A stretch of 6,149 nt of DNA from CAZQQN01 sp964549595 (GCA_964549595.1 CAZJWK010000138.1:1-6149); one strand, 5' to 3'; positions 1-6,149 are shown, counted from the stretch's first letter. Notes: generated from the letters alone by a model not told the origin. Numbers and translations: made by a program.

Positions 1-245
1 AAATCTCGAAGGCCCCATGTAAAACCACAGCACTAAATTTCCACAAAAATCTCCCCCTAATCCAAGCTTCACTTGATTAGGTAAACGCAGGTATAAAATT
101 TAAGAAAGCATTGAAGCAGGATACTATAGTGCTTGGTTAATAATTTGTTATTCAATAATTTAAGGGCTTTGTGGTTAAAATTTTATATGGGAAATGGGGT
201 AGAACCTTTTTTATAATGCTAAAAAATCTTTTAATTTGGTTAGCT
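1..245. other. AT-rich stretch without a supported gene
   Basis: I find no convincing coding region here. All three plus-strand frames entering from the left edge hit stops within about 80 bases (near 22, 36 and 80). One of these could be the last codons of an upstream gene, but nothing in the short translations supports that. The stretch holds a small inverted repeat at 57-80 and an eight-base direct repeat, AATAATTT, at 139-146 and 154-161. The rest is AT-rich and looks like an intergenic spacer ahead of the thioredoxin-like gene. Confidence 0.5.
57..80. repeat. imperfect inverted repeat (hairpin)
   Basis: CTAAT pairs with ATTAG, then after one bulged C, CAAG pairs with CTTG. This gives nine pairs around the loop CTTCA. 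No T-run follows directly on the plus strand. On the minus strand a short T-run (the A-run at 46-50 of the plus strand) lies several bases beyond the stem. It could be a terminator of a neighbouring gene outside the window or an mRNA structure. The fold is seen in the sequence; the role is a guess. Confidence 0.35.
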
Positions 246-278
246 TTTGCGACTTTTGGAACTAACAGGGTCGCTTTG
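246..278 (+). promoter_or_regulatory. candidate Bacteroidota-type promoter for the thioredoxin/rlmD unit
   Basis: TTTG at 246-249 fits a -33 element. After a 21-base spacer, TCGCTTTG at 271-278 matches the -7 consensus TAnnTTTG at all but one position (C for A). Transcription would start near 285, giving a leader of about 30 bases before the ATG at 316. Position and spacing suit the first gene of the three-gene run, but the -7 mismatch and the AT-rich background make this tentative. Confidence 0.35.
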
Positions 279-315
279 TAATTGTTAAAAGAAATGATTG
301 AAAAAACAATTTTTT

Positions 316-813
316 ATGAGGAAAGTAAATACCCTTTGGAGCTTGCTGATCATCGCTTTGTTAATGGGTTTTAATAGCGACAACTCTAAGTTGGATTGGT
401 ATGGATGGAATAAAGGATACCCAAAGGGCCTGGAAACGCAGAAGGTAATCCTGGTAGATGTTTATACGGATTGGTGCGGTTGGTGTAAAAAAATGGATAA
501 AACCACCTATTCCAATGAGGAAATTGTTAAGATCATTGAAGAAAATTTCATTCCTATAAAATTTAACCCCGAGGAAGATAAAACCTACACCATAGATGGT
601 AACCAGGTGAATGGTCGAAAGCTATTGCAAATCATCTCCAGCGGGCAACACAGTGGTTATCCATCTACTTATTTTCTGTTCCCCTCCAAAAGGGAAATTA
701 AAAAGGTAGGAGGTTACAAAGGGCCCAAAGCTTTTAAAAAGACCCTTAACCGGATTTTGGCTTACAAAAAAAAGATCAATCAACAAAGAAATTCTAACCA
801 AGGGGATTCCTGA
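316..813 (+). CDS. exported thioredoxin-fold protein, CGWC active site
   Basis: The protein has 165 residues from the ATG at 316. A charged N-terminus (MRK) followed by the hydrophobic stretch LWSLLIIALLMGF, with no lipobox cysteine, looks like a Sec signal peptide, so the mature protein should be periplasmic. The thioredoxin-like domain follows: a beta strand (VILVDVYTDW), the redox motif CGWC at residues 54-57 followed by KKM, and a YPST segment with the probable cis-proline at residue 116. This layout matches the Thioredoxin_7/DUF255-like families, which carry out thiol-disulfide exchange on envelope proteins; its substrate is unknown. The C-terminus is lysine- and glutamine-rich. A TTG at 298 in the same frame would add MKKQFF. 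I prefer ATG 316 because the signal peptide then has a normal short N-region. rlmD follows after 20 bases, so co-transcription is likely. Fold assignment is firm, cellular role is not. Confidence 0.85.
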   Translation: MRKVNTLWSLLIIALLMGFNSDNSKLDWYGWNKGYPKGLETQKVILVDVYTDWCGWCKKMDKTTYSNEEIVKIIEENFIPIKFNPEEDKTYTIDGNQVNGRKLLQIISSGQHSGYPSTYFLFPSKREIKKVGGYKGPKAFKKTLNRILAYKKKINQQRNSNQGDS

Positions 814-833
814 TTTTGATTTCCTGAAGCATT

Positions 834-2243
834 ATGCGTCTACCCAAGCGGAATGAGGTAATAGAGGATCTAAAGGTGGAAGATATTGCCAAAAAAGGAA
901 AAGGGGTGGCTCGCCAAAACAACCTGGTAATTTTTATAGAAGGCGTTGTTCCCGGCGATCTCATAGATGCCCGGATTACCAAGCGGCGGAAAAGCTATCT
1001 CGAAGCCAAACCGGTTGAATTTCACGAGTATTCACCGGAACGAACGGAACCCTTTTGCGAACATTTTGACTTATGCGGAGGATGCAAATGGCAGCATATT
1101 ACCTATCAGGAACAACTCAACCTGAAACAAAAATACGTCTATGATAACCTGACCCGTTTAGGCCAGGTAGAAGACTTCCGATTCCAAGATATTTTACCGG
1201 CACCTGATACCAAATATTACCGGAACAGGCTGGATTTTGCCTTTACCAATAACCGCTGGATTACTGATGAAGAAAAAAATTCCGGAGCAATTATTAAAGA
1301 CCGAAATGGCATCGGCTTACATATCCCGGGGCGATTTGATAAAGTGCTGGATATTAAGCATTGTTACCTGCAAAAAGCCCCTTCCAATGAGATCCGGCTG
1401 GCCCTGAAGCAATTTGCGGAAGAGAATGGCTATAGTTTTTTCGATATCCTAAACAACGAGGGACTGTACCGTTCCCTGATAATCCGAACTACTGTTGATG
1501 AAGATGTAATGGTCACGGTAATGTTCGGTAAGAATGATGAAGAAGCCATTCATAGTACCATGGATTTCCTGAACCAACAATTTCCTTATATTACCTCGCT
1601 ACATTATGTCATAAATACCAAAGCCAACGATACTTTCTTTGATCTACCCGTTCACCATTACTCTGGTTTACCTTACATCCGGGAATATGTGGAAGGGCTG
1701 GAGCTTCGCCTGGGGCCTAAATCCTTTTACCAAACCAATTCGAAGGGAGCTCATCAATTATTCAAGGTTATCAGGAATTTTGCTGCTATCCGGAACGATG
1801 AAATGATTTACGATCTTTATACCGGGATTGGAAGTATTGGGCTTTTTTTAGCAAGTCAGGCAAAACAAGTGATTGGCATCGATACCGTACCGGAAGCCAT
1901 AGAATTTGCCTGTGAAAATGCCTCCATTAACGGCATTGAGAATGCCCGGTTTTTTACCGGGGAAATGCGGAAAATCCTTAAACCAGATTTTCTTGAAAAT
2001 TACCCCGGTCCTGATGTCCTGATAACGGATCCCCCAAGAGAAGGTATGCATCCAAAAGTGGTTGAAACCATTCTTAAAGCCTTGCCTGATAGAATTGTTT
2101 ATGTCAGTTGCAACCCTTCTACACAGGCAAGAGATTTGGCCATGTTGAAAGCGGAATACCGGTTGGAAGTGGCTCAGCCTGTAGATATGTTTCCACATAC
2201 ATTTCACGTTGAAAATGTGTTACTTTTAACCCGAAAAAAATAA
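834..2243 (+). CDS. rlmD: 23S rRNA (uracil-C5)-methyltransferase, RlmD/RumA type
   Basis: This 469-residue protein is full length for the RumA/TrmA family, which uses S-adenosylmethionine to methylate C5 of a uridine in RNA. An N-terminal TRAM RNA-binding domain covers about residues 8-62. Four cysteines of a [4Fe-4S] site follow: C75, C81 and C84 in CEHFDLCGGC, and C177 in KHCYLQ. The catalytic domain shows FYQTN with Q300, the SAM-binding loop DLYTGIGSIG at 327-336, DPPREG at 399-404, the nucleophilic cysteine C426 in VSCNPS, and the probable catalytic base E460 in FHVEN. Nothing essential is missing. The TRAM domain and Fe-S site favour the RlmD group (U1939 in E. coli) over TrmA. In some bacteria one such enzyme (RlmCD) also modifies U747, so the exact site here is an inference. 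The ATG at 834 places the TRAM domain normally. The gene sits 20 bases after the thioredoxin gene and 8 bases before the next. Confidence 0.95.
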   Translation: MRLPKRNEVIEDLKVEDIAKKGKGVARQNNLVIFIEGVVPGDLIDARITKRRKSYLEAKPVEFHEYSPERTEPFCEHFDLCGGCKWQHITYQEQLNLKQKYVYDNLTRLGQVEDFRFQDILPAPDTKYYRNRLDFAFTNNRWITDEEKNSGAIIKDRNGIGLHIPGRFDKVLDIKHCYLQKAPSNEIRLALKQFAEENGYSFFDILNNEGLYRSLIIRTTVDEDVMVTVMFGKNDEEAIHSTMDFLNQQFPYITSLHYVINTKANDTFFDLPVHHYSGLPYIREYVEGLELRLGPKSFYQTNSKGAHQLFKVIRNFAAIRNDEMIYDLYTGIGSIGLFLASQAKQVIGIDTVPEAIEFACENASINGIENARFFTGEMRKILKPDFLENYPGPDVLITDPPREGMHPKVVETILKALPDRIVYVSCNPSTQARDLAMLKAEYRLEVAQPVDMFPHTFHVENVLLLTRKK

Positions 2244-2251
2244 CTATTACT

Positions 2252-2647
2252 ATGAGTGAAGAACGTCCTTCCCACCCTATTATTGACAGCCTTGAGCAGG
2301 ACCTACGCTTTTACAATACAGCCATTAAAGAAGTGGCAGATGAAATTCTGGATAATAACCTTTCCCAATACCCCATCTTCATTGCGCACGAAGTGCCTAT
2401 TAGCATTGGGGAACTGATACTGGATAAAAACGACTTCAACAGAACCTGGAGCATTAGCGCCATTACCATGGAAGAAATGGTCGAAGCGCAAGTCATTGAG
2501 CAAGAAAAACAAGAAGCCTTTAAAAATATATACAAAGATCCAAGAGCGCACATCTGCGTATTTCTGATCAGTGAAAAAGGGGGAAATTTTATTTTTTACC
2601 CCTACCAGGATAGCGAAGGACCGGATACTTCTGAAAGCCACAATTAA
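2252..2647 (+). CDS. small cytosolic protein of unknown function
   Basis: The product has 131 residues, no signal peptide and no membrane segment, so it should be cytosolic. I do not recognise a characterised domain. It starts with a probable helix (about residues 10-35, acidic, ending EVADEILDNN). An alternating hydrophobic region follows (YPIFIAHEVPISIGELILD), then a charged helix (about 73-93, rich in E, Q and K). It ends with two likely beta strands (AHICVFLIS and GNFIFYPY) and a short polar acidic tail. This reads as a small compact alpha/beta domain. The general pattern resembles conserved uncharacterised Bacteroidota proteins, but that is from memory, not a search. The ATG at 2252 lies 8 bases after the rlmD stop, with A at -3, so translation is probably coupled or at least on the same mRNA. 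No catalytic cluster or metal-binding motif is evident. Confidence 0.8.
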   Translation: MSEERPSHPIIDSLEQDLRFYNTAIKEVADEILDNNLSQYPIFIAHEVPISIGELILDKNDFNRTWSISAITMEEMVEAQVIEQEKQEAFKNIYKDPRAHICVFLISEKGGNFIFYPYQDSEGPDTSESHN

Positions 2648-2665
2648 ATTATAGGGTTTACCAGA

Positions 2666-2685
2666 AGGATTTTTTATCCTGATTT
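2666..2685 (+). terminator. weak candidate terminator of the rlmD unit
   Basis: AGGAT and ATCCT form a perfect five-pair stem around a TTTTT loop at 2666-2680, about 19 bases after the stop of the small unknown gene. GATTTT follows. The stem is short and AT-rich and the T-run after it is poor, so it is at best a weak intrinsic terminator. It lies between two convergent transcription units, where such a structure would be expected. Confidence 0.25.
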
Positions 2686-2726
2686 TAAGGAAGAATCAAT
2701 ATGATTTAAAGCCTTTGCAGAATATT

Positions 2727-2770
2727 GAGTGTTTTATCCAAAAACCTTTATAGAGTGTTTATTTATCCAA
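2727..2770. repeat. direct repeat spanning the stop codon of the TPR gene
   Basis: GAGTGTTTTATCCAA at 2727-2741 recurs as GAGTGTTTATTTATCCAA at 2753-2770, a 26-base period. The copies differ only by three extra bases in the second. The right copy contains the TPR gene stop codon (TTA at 2759-2761 on the plus strand) and its last codons LDK; the left copy lies just beyond the stop. It looks like a small local duplication at the 3' end of the gene. Confidence 0.5.
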
Positions 2771-4513
2771 TAGCTCATCGACCTTTTTCCGGTCTTTTCT
2801 CGCCAATTCTTTTTTTCCCATTTCCTCATACAAATCTGACCGGTTTCGAAAGAGCCTCCAACGACTGGGAAATGCTTCGATAGCGGTATTGTAGACTTCA
2901 ACCGATTTTTCAGGCTTACCCAAATCTTCATAGGCCGAAGCCAAATGGGTGTAATAAAGGGGCTTCTTTTCTATTTTAAGCAATTTCTTCATCACCTTAA
3001 TTACTTTTCTGTTACTATCAAGCAGCGAATACTTAATCCCCAGTTCGGATAAATAATCCGGGTTATCAGGATCAATTTTCAGCGCTTTTTTATAATTATC
3101 CACCACTTCTTTATAATAAGCATTGCTTTTGTAATTAAAAGGCAACAAATCAAGGCATTTTCCAGCCTTAAAGTAAGCATCAGCCGCCTTGTAGGATCGT
3201 TTATACTTGTTGGAAAAAGTATCAAAACATCGCTCCCTGAGTTTTTTAGCCTTCATTTTTTCATTACGTGCCGTAAAATAAATCCAATGGATGCTTTCAT
3301 AGTTTGCTAAATTATAGGGATCCAAAGCAATGGCTTTGTTAAAATCCTTCAATGCGGAATCCAAACTTCCAACACTCTTAAGTGCTTTGCCCCGCCGCCT
3401 AAAATATTTTGCAGAGTCCTTTGTCAGTTCGATGGCTTTTGTAAGCGATTTGATGGCTTCCCGTTGAGGGGATTCATTAAATTCATCTGAATCATTAAAA
3501 TCATCCCAATAATAGTACATTGAACCTTTTTTATAATAAAGTTCCGGTTTATTGGGTTTGAGGTCAATCATGCGGTCCAGCATTTCTATGGCTAAGCCAT
3601 AATCCCCGTAATACCCAAAAAGATTATATTTAGCCCCTAATGTTTTATAATGATTGGAATCCAAAGCTATTGCTTTGTCATAGCTTTCCCAGGCCTTGTA
3701 TTTTTCATCCTTTAACTTATGACCTATTCCTTTTAAATGGTAATAATCGGGGTTAGTATCCGTAATGTCGATTGCTTTAGCCATGTTTTTAATGATACAA
3801 GATGAGGAATCAACCTTTAAGCAGGCTATGGCCTTTAAAAAATGATTTTCAGGATTTTTTGGCTGGTATTTAATAGCGGTATCGTAAGCTTTAATGGCTT
3901 TTGAGTAATCTTTATACCGATAATGATATTTACCTAACAGGCGCCATGCATTAGGGTAATTTGCAATAAGGGTCATGCATTTTTCCAAATGTTCCTTGCA
4001 TGATTTATAATAGCCGGAGTACCAATCCGTTAAGGCCAAACCATAATGCACTTTGGAAAATTGGGGAAACCGCGATTTCAAATCAAAATAAGTGATCCTG
4101 GCCAAACTGTAATCCCCGGCATCGATCAGACTATCGGCTTTGGCAAGTTTGCGTTGTAAGGTGTCAAACTTCAATCGAAGCCGTTTCAGTTCGGTACCCG
4201 ACCAAACTGACCCACCATATTGATTTAGCGTATCGAATAAAGTTTCAAGGCTTCGTTGCTTACCTTTTTCAAAACAAGCATTTGCCATGTAAAAGAAGGA
4301 TTGTTTATCCTGCTTTGGCGAATAATGCATTAATAAGGTATCATAGAGTTTATAAACCTTTTCATGAGCTTGCTTTTGGTGGGCTTTTTCGATCCTTTCC
4401 TCCAGTTGGTCATTATCACTAAAAAAGAATTGCCCCAATAAATTCAAATTCGCAAAGGTAAGGAAGGCAAACAAAGCAATGAACAGAATTGCCTGACGTA
4501 AACTTCCAATCAT
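2759..4513 (-). CDS. exported TPR-repeat protein
   Basis: The product has 584 residues. An N-terminal hydrophobic stretch at about 8-27 (ILFIALFAFLTFANLNLLGQ) is a signal peptide or single membrane anchor. It contains no lipobox cysteine, so the protein is probably periplasmic or membrane-tethered. Almost all the rest is tetratricopeptide repeats: clear units lie at about 187-220, 221-254, 255-288, 289-322, 367-400, 467-484 into 485-518, and 519-550, with degenerate units around 122-186 and at the C-terminus. Typical TPR residues are visible, such as DYSKAIKAYDTAIKYQPKN and SLDSALKDFNKAIALDP. An acidic insertion (DDFNDSDEFNESPQ, 337-350) interrupts one repeat. TPR arrays bind other proteins; no enzymatic domain is present, and the partner cannot be inferred from the neighbours. 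The ATG at 4513 gives a complete signal sequence. A gap of 205 bases to the next minus-strand gene, with a candidate promoter, suggests separate transcription. Confidence 0.9.
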   Translation of the reverse strand: MIGSLRQAILFIALFAFLTFANLNLLGQFFFSDNDQLEERIEKAHQKQAHEKVYKLYDTLLMHYSPKQDKQSFFYMANACFEKGKQRSLETLFDTLNQYGGSVWSGTELKRLRLKFDTLQRKLAKADSLIDAGDYSLARITYFDLKSRFPQFSKVHYGLALTDWYSGYYKSCKEHLEKCMTLIANYPNAWRLLGKYHYRYKDYSKAIKAYDTAIKYQPKNPENHFLKAIACLKVDSSSCIIKNMAKAIDITDTNPDYYHLKGIGHKLKDEKYKAWESYDKAIALDSNHYKTLGAKYNLFGYYGDYGLAIEMLDRMIDLKPNKPELYYKKGSMYYYWDDFNDSDEFNESPQREAIKSLTKAIELTKDSAKYFRRRGKALKSVGSLDSALKDFNKAIALDPYNLANYESIHWIYFTARNEKMKAKKLRERCFDTFSNKYKRSYKAADAYFKAGKCLDLLPFNYKSNAYYKEVVDNYKKALKIDPDNPDYLSELGIKYSLLDSNRKVIKVMKKLLKIEKKPLYYTHLASAYEDLGKPEKSVEVYNTAIEAFPSRWRLFRNRSDLYEEMGKKELARKDRKKVDELLDK

Positions 4514-4561
4514 GGGTTAATTCTTATTGGCGATCATCTTTTAGGATTATGGCTTAAGATT

Positions 4562-4569
4562 CAAACTTA
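4562..4569 (-). promoter_or_regulatory. -7 element of a probable promoter for the TPR gene
   Basis: Read on the minus strand this is TAAGTTTG, an exact match to the Bacteroidota -7 consensus TAnnTTTG. It lies about 50 bases upstream of the TPR start, so transcription would begin near 4556 with a leader of roughly 40 bases. At the expected -33 position only an AT-rich tract (about 4586-4594) is present, with no clear TTTG. The element is well placed, but eight-base matches also occur by chance. Confidence 0.4.
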
Positions 4570-4680
4570 TAAAGATATGCTACCATTTAAAAATTACCCG
4601 CCAGTAAAACCTCCTGTTCCTTACAGAGTAAAAATACCATCATTTAGGTTGCCCGGTCAGTGTTACAATCCTAATGCTGT

Positions 4681-4710
4681 AAAAAAGGAAAATGAAGGAA
4701 ATGCATCCTC
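4681..4710 (-). terminator. weak candidate terminator of the T9SS cargo gene
   Basis: On the minus strand AGGA and TCCT (plus 4706-4709 and 4696-4699) pair around TGCATT, with one flanking G-U pair. A pyrimidine-rich stretch ending in six T (plus 4681-4686) follows. The structure begins about nine bases after the stop at 4719. The stem is short, so the call rests mainly on position and the T-run. The same bases form an imperfect tandem repeat on the plus strand (AAGGAAAATG then AAGGAAATG, 4685-4703), which could explain the pattern by chance. Confidence 0.25.
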
Positions 4711-4718
4711 AATGGTCC

Positions 4719-5621
4719 TTATCTTTTCCCTTTAATAACCGGCTTATGAACCTTTTTCCCGGATTCAAAATGAATGGTGGCTACGTAATGACCCGGCTTT
4801 AGCCCTGCTAAGTCGATTTTCTTATTGTCGCTGGCTAACCTTGACTTTCCGGTTGAAGCCCGCAGCACTATTTTTTTAATGGATTCATGCGTTTGAAAGC
4901 GGACAAAGTCAAAGGCAGGATTGGGATAAACCCGGACAATTATTTTCCTTTTGTGCGCTTCCCGCCCTGCGTTTCTTAAGTAAGTACAATTGAATGACCT
5001 AAAGTTAACGGAAATGTCCTTGTCTGAATAACAGCGAAGAGGTCCCGGTCCACCCGGTACATGGGGCACCACCCGTGGGAAAAAGTAATCAAAGCCACCA
5101 AGGGTCTCTGCAAACCATCCTTCAAAATCGTATGTTTGACCCGTATCCTTTCCCAACGCCTGAGTACGGTACATTTCCTTTTGAACACCATCAAACTTAT
5201 TCTTTACCACAGAATCGATTACTTGGTTATAGGAAGAATCCAGATTTTGGGAAAGTAACCGGTCCGGTACCTCCAAATGCAATGTATCGCCTTTATTCCG
5301 GTTAAAAATGAAATAGGTAATAAACCGGTCTCTTAGGTCACTATACATGAACAATGTATCATTATCCTGGTAAACAAAAACCGATTCGCGGTGAATGGTA
5401 TCCATAATATTGACCGACTTAACAGCGATCTTATGGGCTGTATCCCCTTTTAAAACCGTATCTTTCACGCTTTCAAAATGGCTGTATTGGGTATTGGGGG
5501 CTCCGCCTTGTTCCATTTTTTCACTGTAATGCCACTCTGCACCAATTGGGGCAAAATCCTGCCCGATCAAGTAAATAGGCATTATTAAGCAAAAAAACGT
5601 AAAAAGGTAAAAGCTTTTCAT
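4719..5621 (-). CDS. secreted protein with T9SS type A sorting domain
   Basis: This 300-residue protein begins with a Sec signal peptide (about residues 1-20, hydrophobic core LFTFFCLIMPIYLIG, probable cleavage near G20/Q21). The mature start, DFAPIGAEWHYS, is of a kind common in secreted Bacteroidota proteins. A beta-rich body without a recognised domain runs to about residue 222 and contains GPGPLRCYSD and two cysteines (C197, C212) that could form a disulfide. Residues about 227-300 match a type A T9SS C-terminal domain: VYPNPAFDFVRF, then a strand with a GKS turn, IDLAGLKPGHYVATI, a SGKK turn, and a lysine-rich end HKPVIKGKR. Such domains direct proteins across the outer membrane by the type IX machinery and are removed as cargo is released or attached to the surface. 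The body gives no clue to an activity. The ATG at 5621 has A at -3 and gives a complete signal peptide. It has long gaps on both sides and is probably monocistronic. Confidence 0.9.
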   Translation of the reverse strand: MKSFYLFTFFCLIMPIYLIGQDFAPIGAEWHYSEKMEQGGAPNTQYSHFESVKDTVLKGDTAHKIAVKSVNIMDTIHRESVFVYQDNDTLFMYSDLRDRFITYFIFNRNKGDTLHLEVPDRLLSQNLDSSYNQVIDSVVKNKFDGVQKEMYRTQALGKDTGQTYDFEGWFAETLGGFDYFFPRVVPHVPGGPGPLRCYSDKDISVNFRSFNCTYLRNAGREAHKRKIIVRVYPNPAFDFVRFQTHESIKKIVLRASTGKSRLASDNKKIDLAGLKPGHYVATIHFESGKKVHKPVIKGKR

Positions 5622-5693
5622 ATTTTTTGGTTTTCTGATTTTTTAAAAAGATGGTTGGAAAATATTATAGGTTGCATAGCTTTCAACCCTTTT

Positions 5694-5701
5694 CAAAACG
5701 A
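5694..5701 (-). promoter_or_regulatory. possible -7 element for the T9SS cargo gene
   Basis: On the minus strand this reads TCGTTTTG, one mismatch (C for A) from TAnnTTTG, about 73 bases upstream of the ATG. The surroundings are strongly AT-rich. No clear TTTG is visible at the -33 distance. Position is reasonable, but the evidence is thin. Confidence 0.2.
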
Positions 5702-5789
5702 TATATTTTTAATTATGAAAAATAAATGCTATGAAATTATAAACCTATTAGTCGAATCGCTAATCTTATTTCAAAGTATCTCACCCATC

Positions 5790-5816
5790 AAAAAGTTTCC
5801 ACCCATTCGGGTTGAA
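5790..5816 (-). terminator. candidate intrinsic terminator of the partial membrane-protein gene
   Basis: On the minus strand TTC-a-ACCC, loop GAAT, GGGT-g-GAA forms a stem of seven pairs with one A/G mismatch (plus 5797-5816). A run of five T (plus 5790-5794) follows three bases later. It starts about 22 bases after the stop at 5838 and points the right way. It is the most convincing terminator in the window, though modest in stem strength. Confidence 0.45.
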
Positions 5817-5837
5817 GGCTTTATATCGAATGTTTTC

Positions 5838-6149
5838 TTATTTTGGGGTTTCGATGGCCTTTTGAAGGGAATCGGTTTTGCTATCAAAGCCAGTGTTAAG
5901 CATTAAAATACCGGTAAGCCCAATAATCAGGAAAAAGGTTTTCAAGGACCCCCCGCCTTTGTTACCGTTACCCGAATCACCGTTTGGAATGTTACCATAA
6001 AGGCGCTTTTTCATCAAATTTTCAAAGAAAGAATGCAGGGGAAAAATAATGGCTGCCATACCGCCATTGATCAGGAGTTTCCATGCAGGCGCCTCATTGG
6101 TCCAAGCGTCCACATAAGGATCTGTAAGAACCAATAAGAACTCAAAAAA
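5838..6149 (-). CDS. membrane protein of unknown function, 5' end beyond the window
   Basis: The reading frame is open to the right edge, so the N-terminus is missing; 103 codons plus the stop are visible. A TTG at 6134 could act as a start, but the codons upstream of it (FFEFL) continue the same hydrophobic character, so I treat the gene as truncated by the window. Visible in order are: a hydrophobic end (FFEFLLVLT), the polar turn DPYVDAWTNEAPAW, a probable membrane helix (KLLINGGMAAIIFPLHSFFENL), a basic patch (KKRLYG), and a Gly/Asn/Asp-rich linker (NIPNGDSGNGNKGGGS). A second membrane helix follows (LKTFFLIIGLTGILMLNTGF), then a short charged tail ending IETPK. This suggests an inner-membrane protein with two or more helices. 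I do not recognise the family, and the missing part may hold the diagnostic domain. The stop at 5838 is followed by a plausible terminator. Confidence 0.7.
   Translation of the reverse strand, partial: FFEFLLVLTDPYVDAWTNEAPAWKLLINGGMAAIIFPLHSFFENLMKKRLYGNIPNGDSGNGNKGGGSLKTFFLIIGLTGILMLNTGFDSKTDSLQKAIETPK

Noticed and set aside
298..315. TTG at 298 as the start of the thioredoxin-like protein.
   Set aside because: In frame and possible, but it only adds MKKQFF ahead of a normal signal peptide starting at ATG 316; I kept it as an alternative.
294..374. A 26-codon ATG reading frame overlapping the start of the thioredoxin-like gene in another frame, possibly a leader peptide.
   Set aside because: Its sequence is unremarkable, it overlaps the signal-peptide region, and there is no attenuator-like structure or run of regulatory codons.
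1848..2207. Open frame on the minus strand inside rlmD.
   Set aside because: It is antisense to a complete, motif-rich gene and its translation shows no domain character.
2303..2641. Two open frames on the minus strand opposite the small unknown gene.
   Set aside because: The plus-strand frame has the tight operon spacing and a protein-like composition; the antisense frames look like shadows.
4514..4718. Possible small RNA or riboswitch in the 205-base gap.
   Set aside because: Only four- to five-pair stems are visible and no known riboswitch core is recognisable; a promoter and a weak terminator explain the gap.
5061..5305. Open frames on the plus strand within the T9SS cargo gene.
   Set aside because: They are antisense to a gene with a clear signal peptide and sorting domain.
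5655..5906. An 83-codon plus-strand frame between the T9SS cargo gene and the edge membrane protein.
   Set aside because: It begins with TTG, overlaps the 3' end of the membrane-protein gene and its terminator, and has the composition of translated AT-rich DNA.

Overview
The window looks like ordinary chromosomal DNA from a member of the Bacteroidota. The main reasons are a secreted protein with a type A C-terminal sorting domain of the type IX secretion system (T9SS), AT-rich leaders with no Shine-Dalgarno sequence, and -7 elements matching or nearly matching the Bacteroidota form TAnnTTTG. I cannot name a genus.

Left part (1-2647, plus strand). About 300 bases without a convincing gene carry a small hairpin and a candidate promoter. 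Then comes a tight three-gene run: an exported thioredoxin-fold protein with a CGWC active site, a complete 23S rRNA uracil-5 methyltransferase of the RlmD/RumA type with TRAM domain, four-cysteine iron-sulfur site and all catalytic motifs, and a small cytosolic protein of unknown function. The gaps are only 20 and 8 bases, so the three are probably one transcription unit.

Right part (2648-6149, minus strand). This group converges on the first. It holds a 584-residue exported TPR protein, a T9SS cargo protein of unknown function, and the 3' part of a membrane-protein gene that runs off the right edge. The gaps of about 205 and 216 bases contain candidate promoters and terminators, so these genes are probably transcribed separately.

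Functionally the left group mixes rRNA modification with envelope thiol chemistry, and the right group encodes envelope or extracellular proteins. I see no rRNA, tRNA, insertion sequence, CRISPR array, phage gene or defence or toxin-antitoxin module. No clearly new system is apparent. The points most worth following up are the unknown protein coupled to rlmD, the edge-truncated membrane protein, and a direct repeat over the stop codon of the TPR gene.
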